From Elysia chlorotica (lineage: Eukaryota > Mollusca > Gastropoda > Plakobranchidae): 64,000 nucleotides of DNA. Positions 62,799 to 64,000 of this stretch are shown here, piece by piece. Made by a program: the position numbers and the translations under genes. The stretch is from contig RQTK01000012.1 of assembly GCA_003991915.1 (NCBI GenBank), forward strand, positions 833,669-897,668, written 5' to 3'. The notes below the pieces were generated by a model, which was not told where the DNA came from, made no database searches, and worked only from the letters and a program-made list of their open reading frames with translations. Each line of letters starts with the position of its first letter. Positions within the stretch are counted from its first letter, which is position 1.

Positions 62799-63251
62799 TT
62801 TTAAATGATAACGGGCGGACTGCGAGGGATCACGGAGATGCTCTTGATTGAAGTGTATCTGTGGACATTTTGAGAGGGGAATACAAGTACAGGAGAGAAA
62901 GATACAAAGATATGATGAAAGAGAAAAAGAGAGACAGAAAGCAGGTCGAGGCAGAAATAACAAATATCAACCATTGGTGCTTGCGTGAGTGTGTAGTCAC
63001 TAGTGTGAATCAGAATGGCCATTAGAGCCTAATTAGCACAGGGCTTGATATGAGGACAAAACAATAGTCAGAAAAAAAGAATGACCATCGGTCGGAAAGC
63101 GGGCTGTTTCACGGTGTGACAAACATTGACACCCAACATCCTTTCACTAAGTCGGCTTGACTTAAGCCTCTTGCATTCTCAATAAGATATTTAACCTCTT
63201 CAACAAAAAGTCTAAAACTATAATTAGTAATACTATTTTTAAATAAAAAAA

Positions 63252-63252
63252 T

Positions 63253-63347
<95 letters not shown>
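63252..63347 (+). repeat. (AAC)n-(AAT)n
   Basis: About 15 AAC units switching to about 17 AAT units. Confidence 0.95.
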
Positions 63348-63349
<2 letters not shown>

Positions 63350-63350
<1 letters not shown>

Positions 63351-64000
63351 GATTTGTACGTGCATACAGCTTCGTCGGCTCAAGTTTGACTTGGTTTTGT
63401 CACCGTGTACAGCATTCGCCTTAACACAAGACAGCTACTTTTGAAAAAAAAGTCACGAGAAGCAGCTGAAATCACAGCGATCGATCATTTTATTTTGTTT
63501 GAAGGCTTTGAGGATTTTTTTTTTTCGTTTTTGTTTCGTTTTTCCTTGGTGGCCACTCTGTGAAAAGCAACATTGCATTGAAATCTTACAAATGACATTA
63601 AAAAAAAATAAAAGAGAGAAATGCAAACGATTTTCACAGCTTTCTCAGTACAGTGTACCCGTGTTTAACCCTTCTATACATGTATTCGGAAATAAACAGT
63701 TAATTTTTCTCCTCCCATTCATAGCCATCCTTTAAATCGCTCCTGTCTCTCGACAATAGAAAATGAACTGAGGAATGATTTTGAATTGGGATGAAGGCAA
63801 TCTCTCTCTTTCTGTCTATCTTTAATCTCTCTCCTCTCTCTCTCCGCTCTTTCTTTCTTAGTCGCTCTCTCTCTCTGTCTCTCTCATTCTGAATCCCCCT
63901 CTCTCCTCTCTCATTTACTCTCCGAATTTTTTTAAACAAGGACGTGAAATCGGACGAAAATAATAATAACAATAATTTTATATGTTCTGATCATGTATAT
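63350..64000. other. unique AT-rich DNA to window end
   Basis: Contains degenerate CT-rich sequence at 63800-63920. No gene recognised. Confidence 0.6.

Overview
The window looks like an intron-rich, repeat-rich invertebrate nuclear genome, most likely a mollusc and probably a marine gastropod. That placement is an inference from four things: one split gene resembling animal CLASP with GT-AG introns, tRNA-derived SINE copies, decayed LINE tails ending in trinucleotide microsatellites, and very abundant (GA/CT)n, (TAG)n, (GAT)n, (AAC)n and (AAT)n tracts. No bacterial-style operons, true tRNA or rRNA genes, or CRISPR arrays were seen. Most long open frames are translations of microsatellites.

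The one confidently identified gene is on the minus strand at about 40.35-43.71 kb. Four exons (43524-43706, 42654-42821, 41889-41983, 40353-40423) join in phase to encode most of an N-terminal TOG domain and the linker after it, from a CLASP-type microtubule plus-end protein. Two upstream minus-strand segments with phase-0 donors, 45537-45614 and 47564-47701, could be alternative 5' exons, but neither resembles the usual CLASP N-terminus. The rest of the protein (TOG2, SxIP region, TOG3, CLIP-interacting domain) was not found at lower coordinates. It must lie in exons too short to recognise here, or outside the window.

Layout. 0-3 kb: unique DNA, one SINE and a tRNA-like head. 3.0-3.85 kb: a two-copy ~420-bp tandem duplication. 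4.5 and 8.3 kb: two inverted copies of a ~170-bp element. 6.8-7.4 kb: a minisatellite with CTAC spacers. 7.9-8.13 kb: a 107-bp tandem duplication. 11.2-11.5 kb: a candidate coding exon of an unknown secreted or membrane protein (minus strand). 14-20 kb: SINE-rich unique DNA. 20-24 kb: microsatellites and SINEs. 24.95-25.75 kb: a CpG-rich, GC-box-bearing promoter-like block. 26-28 kb: long (ATC/GAT)n arrays and a possible LINE relic. 28.9 kb: a 10-bp minisatellite. 33.7-34.1 kb: a LINE 3' remnant with an (ATG)n tail. 38.5-49.5 kb: the CLASP region, AT-rich and comparatively poor in simple repeats in its lower half. 50-55.6 kb: a cluster of same-orientation (TAG)n arrays. 55.6-64 kb: mostly unique intergenic DNA with another LINE tail, a compound minisatellite and more (CT)n.

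All similarity statements come from reading translated sequence against remembered family motifs. No database search was run, and all exon boundaries outside the four core CLASP exons are tentative.
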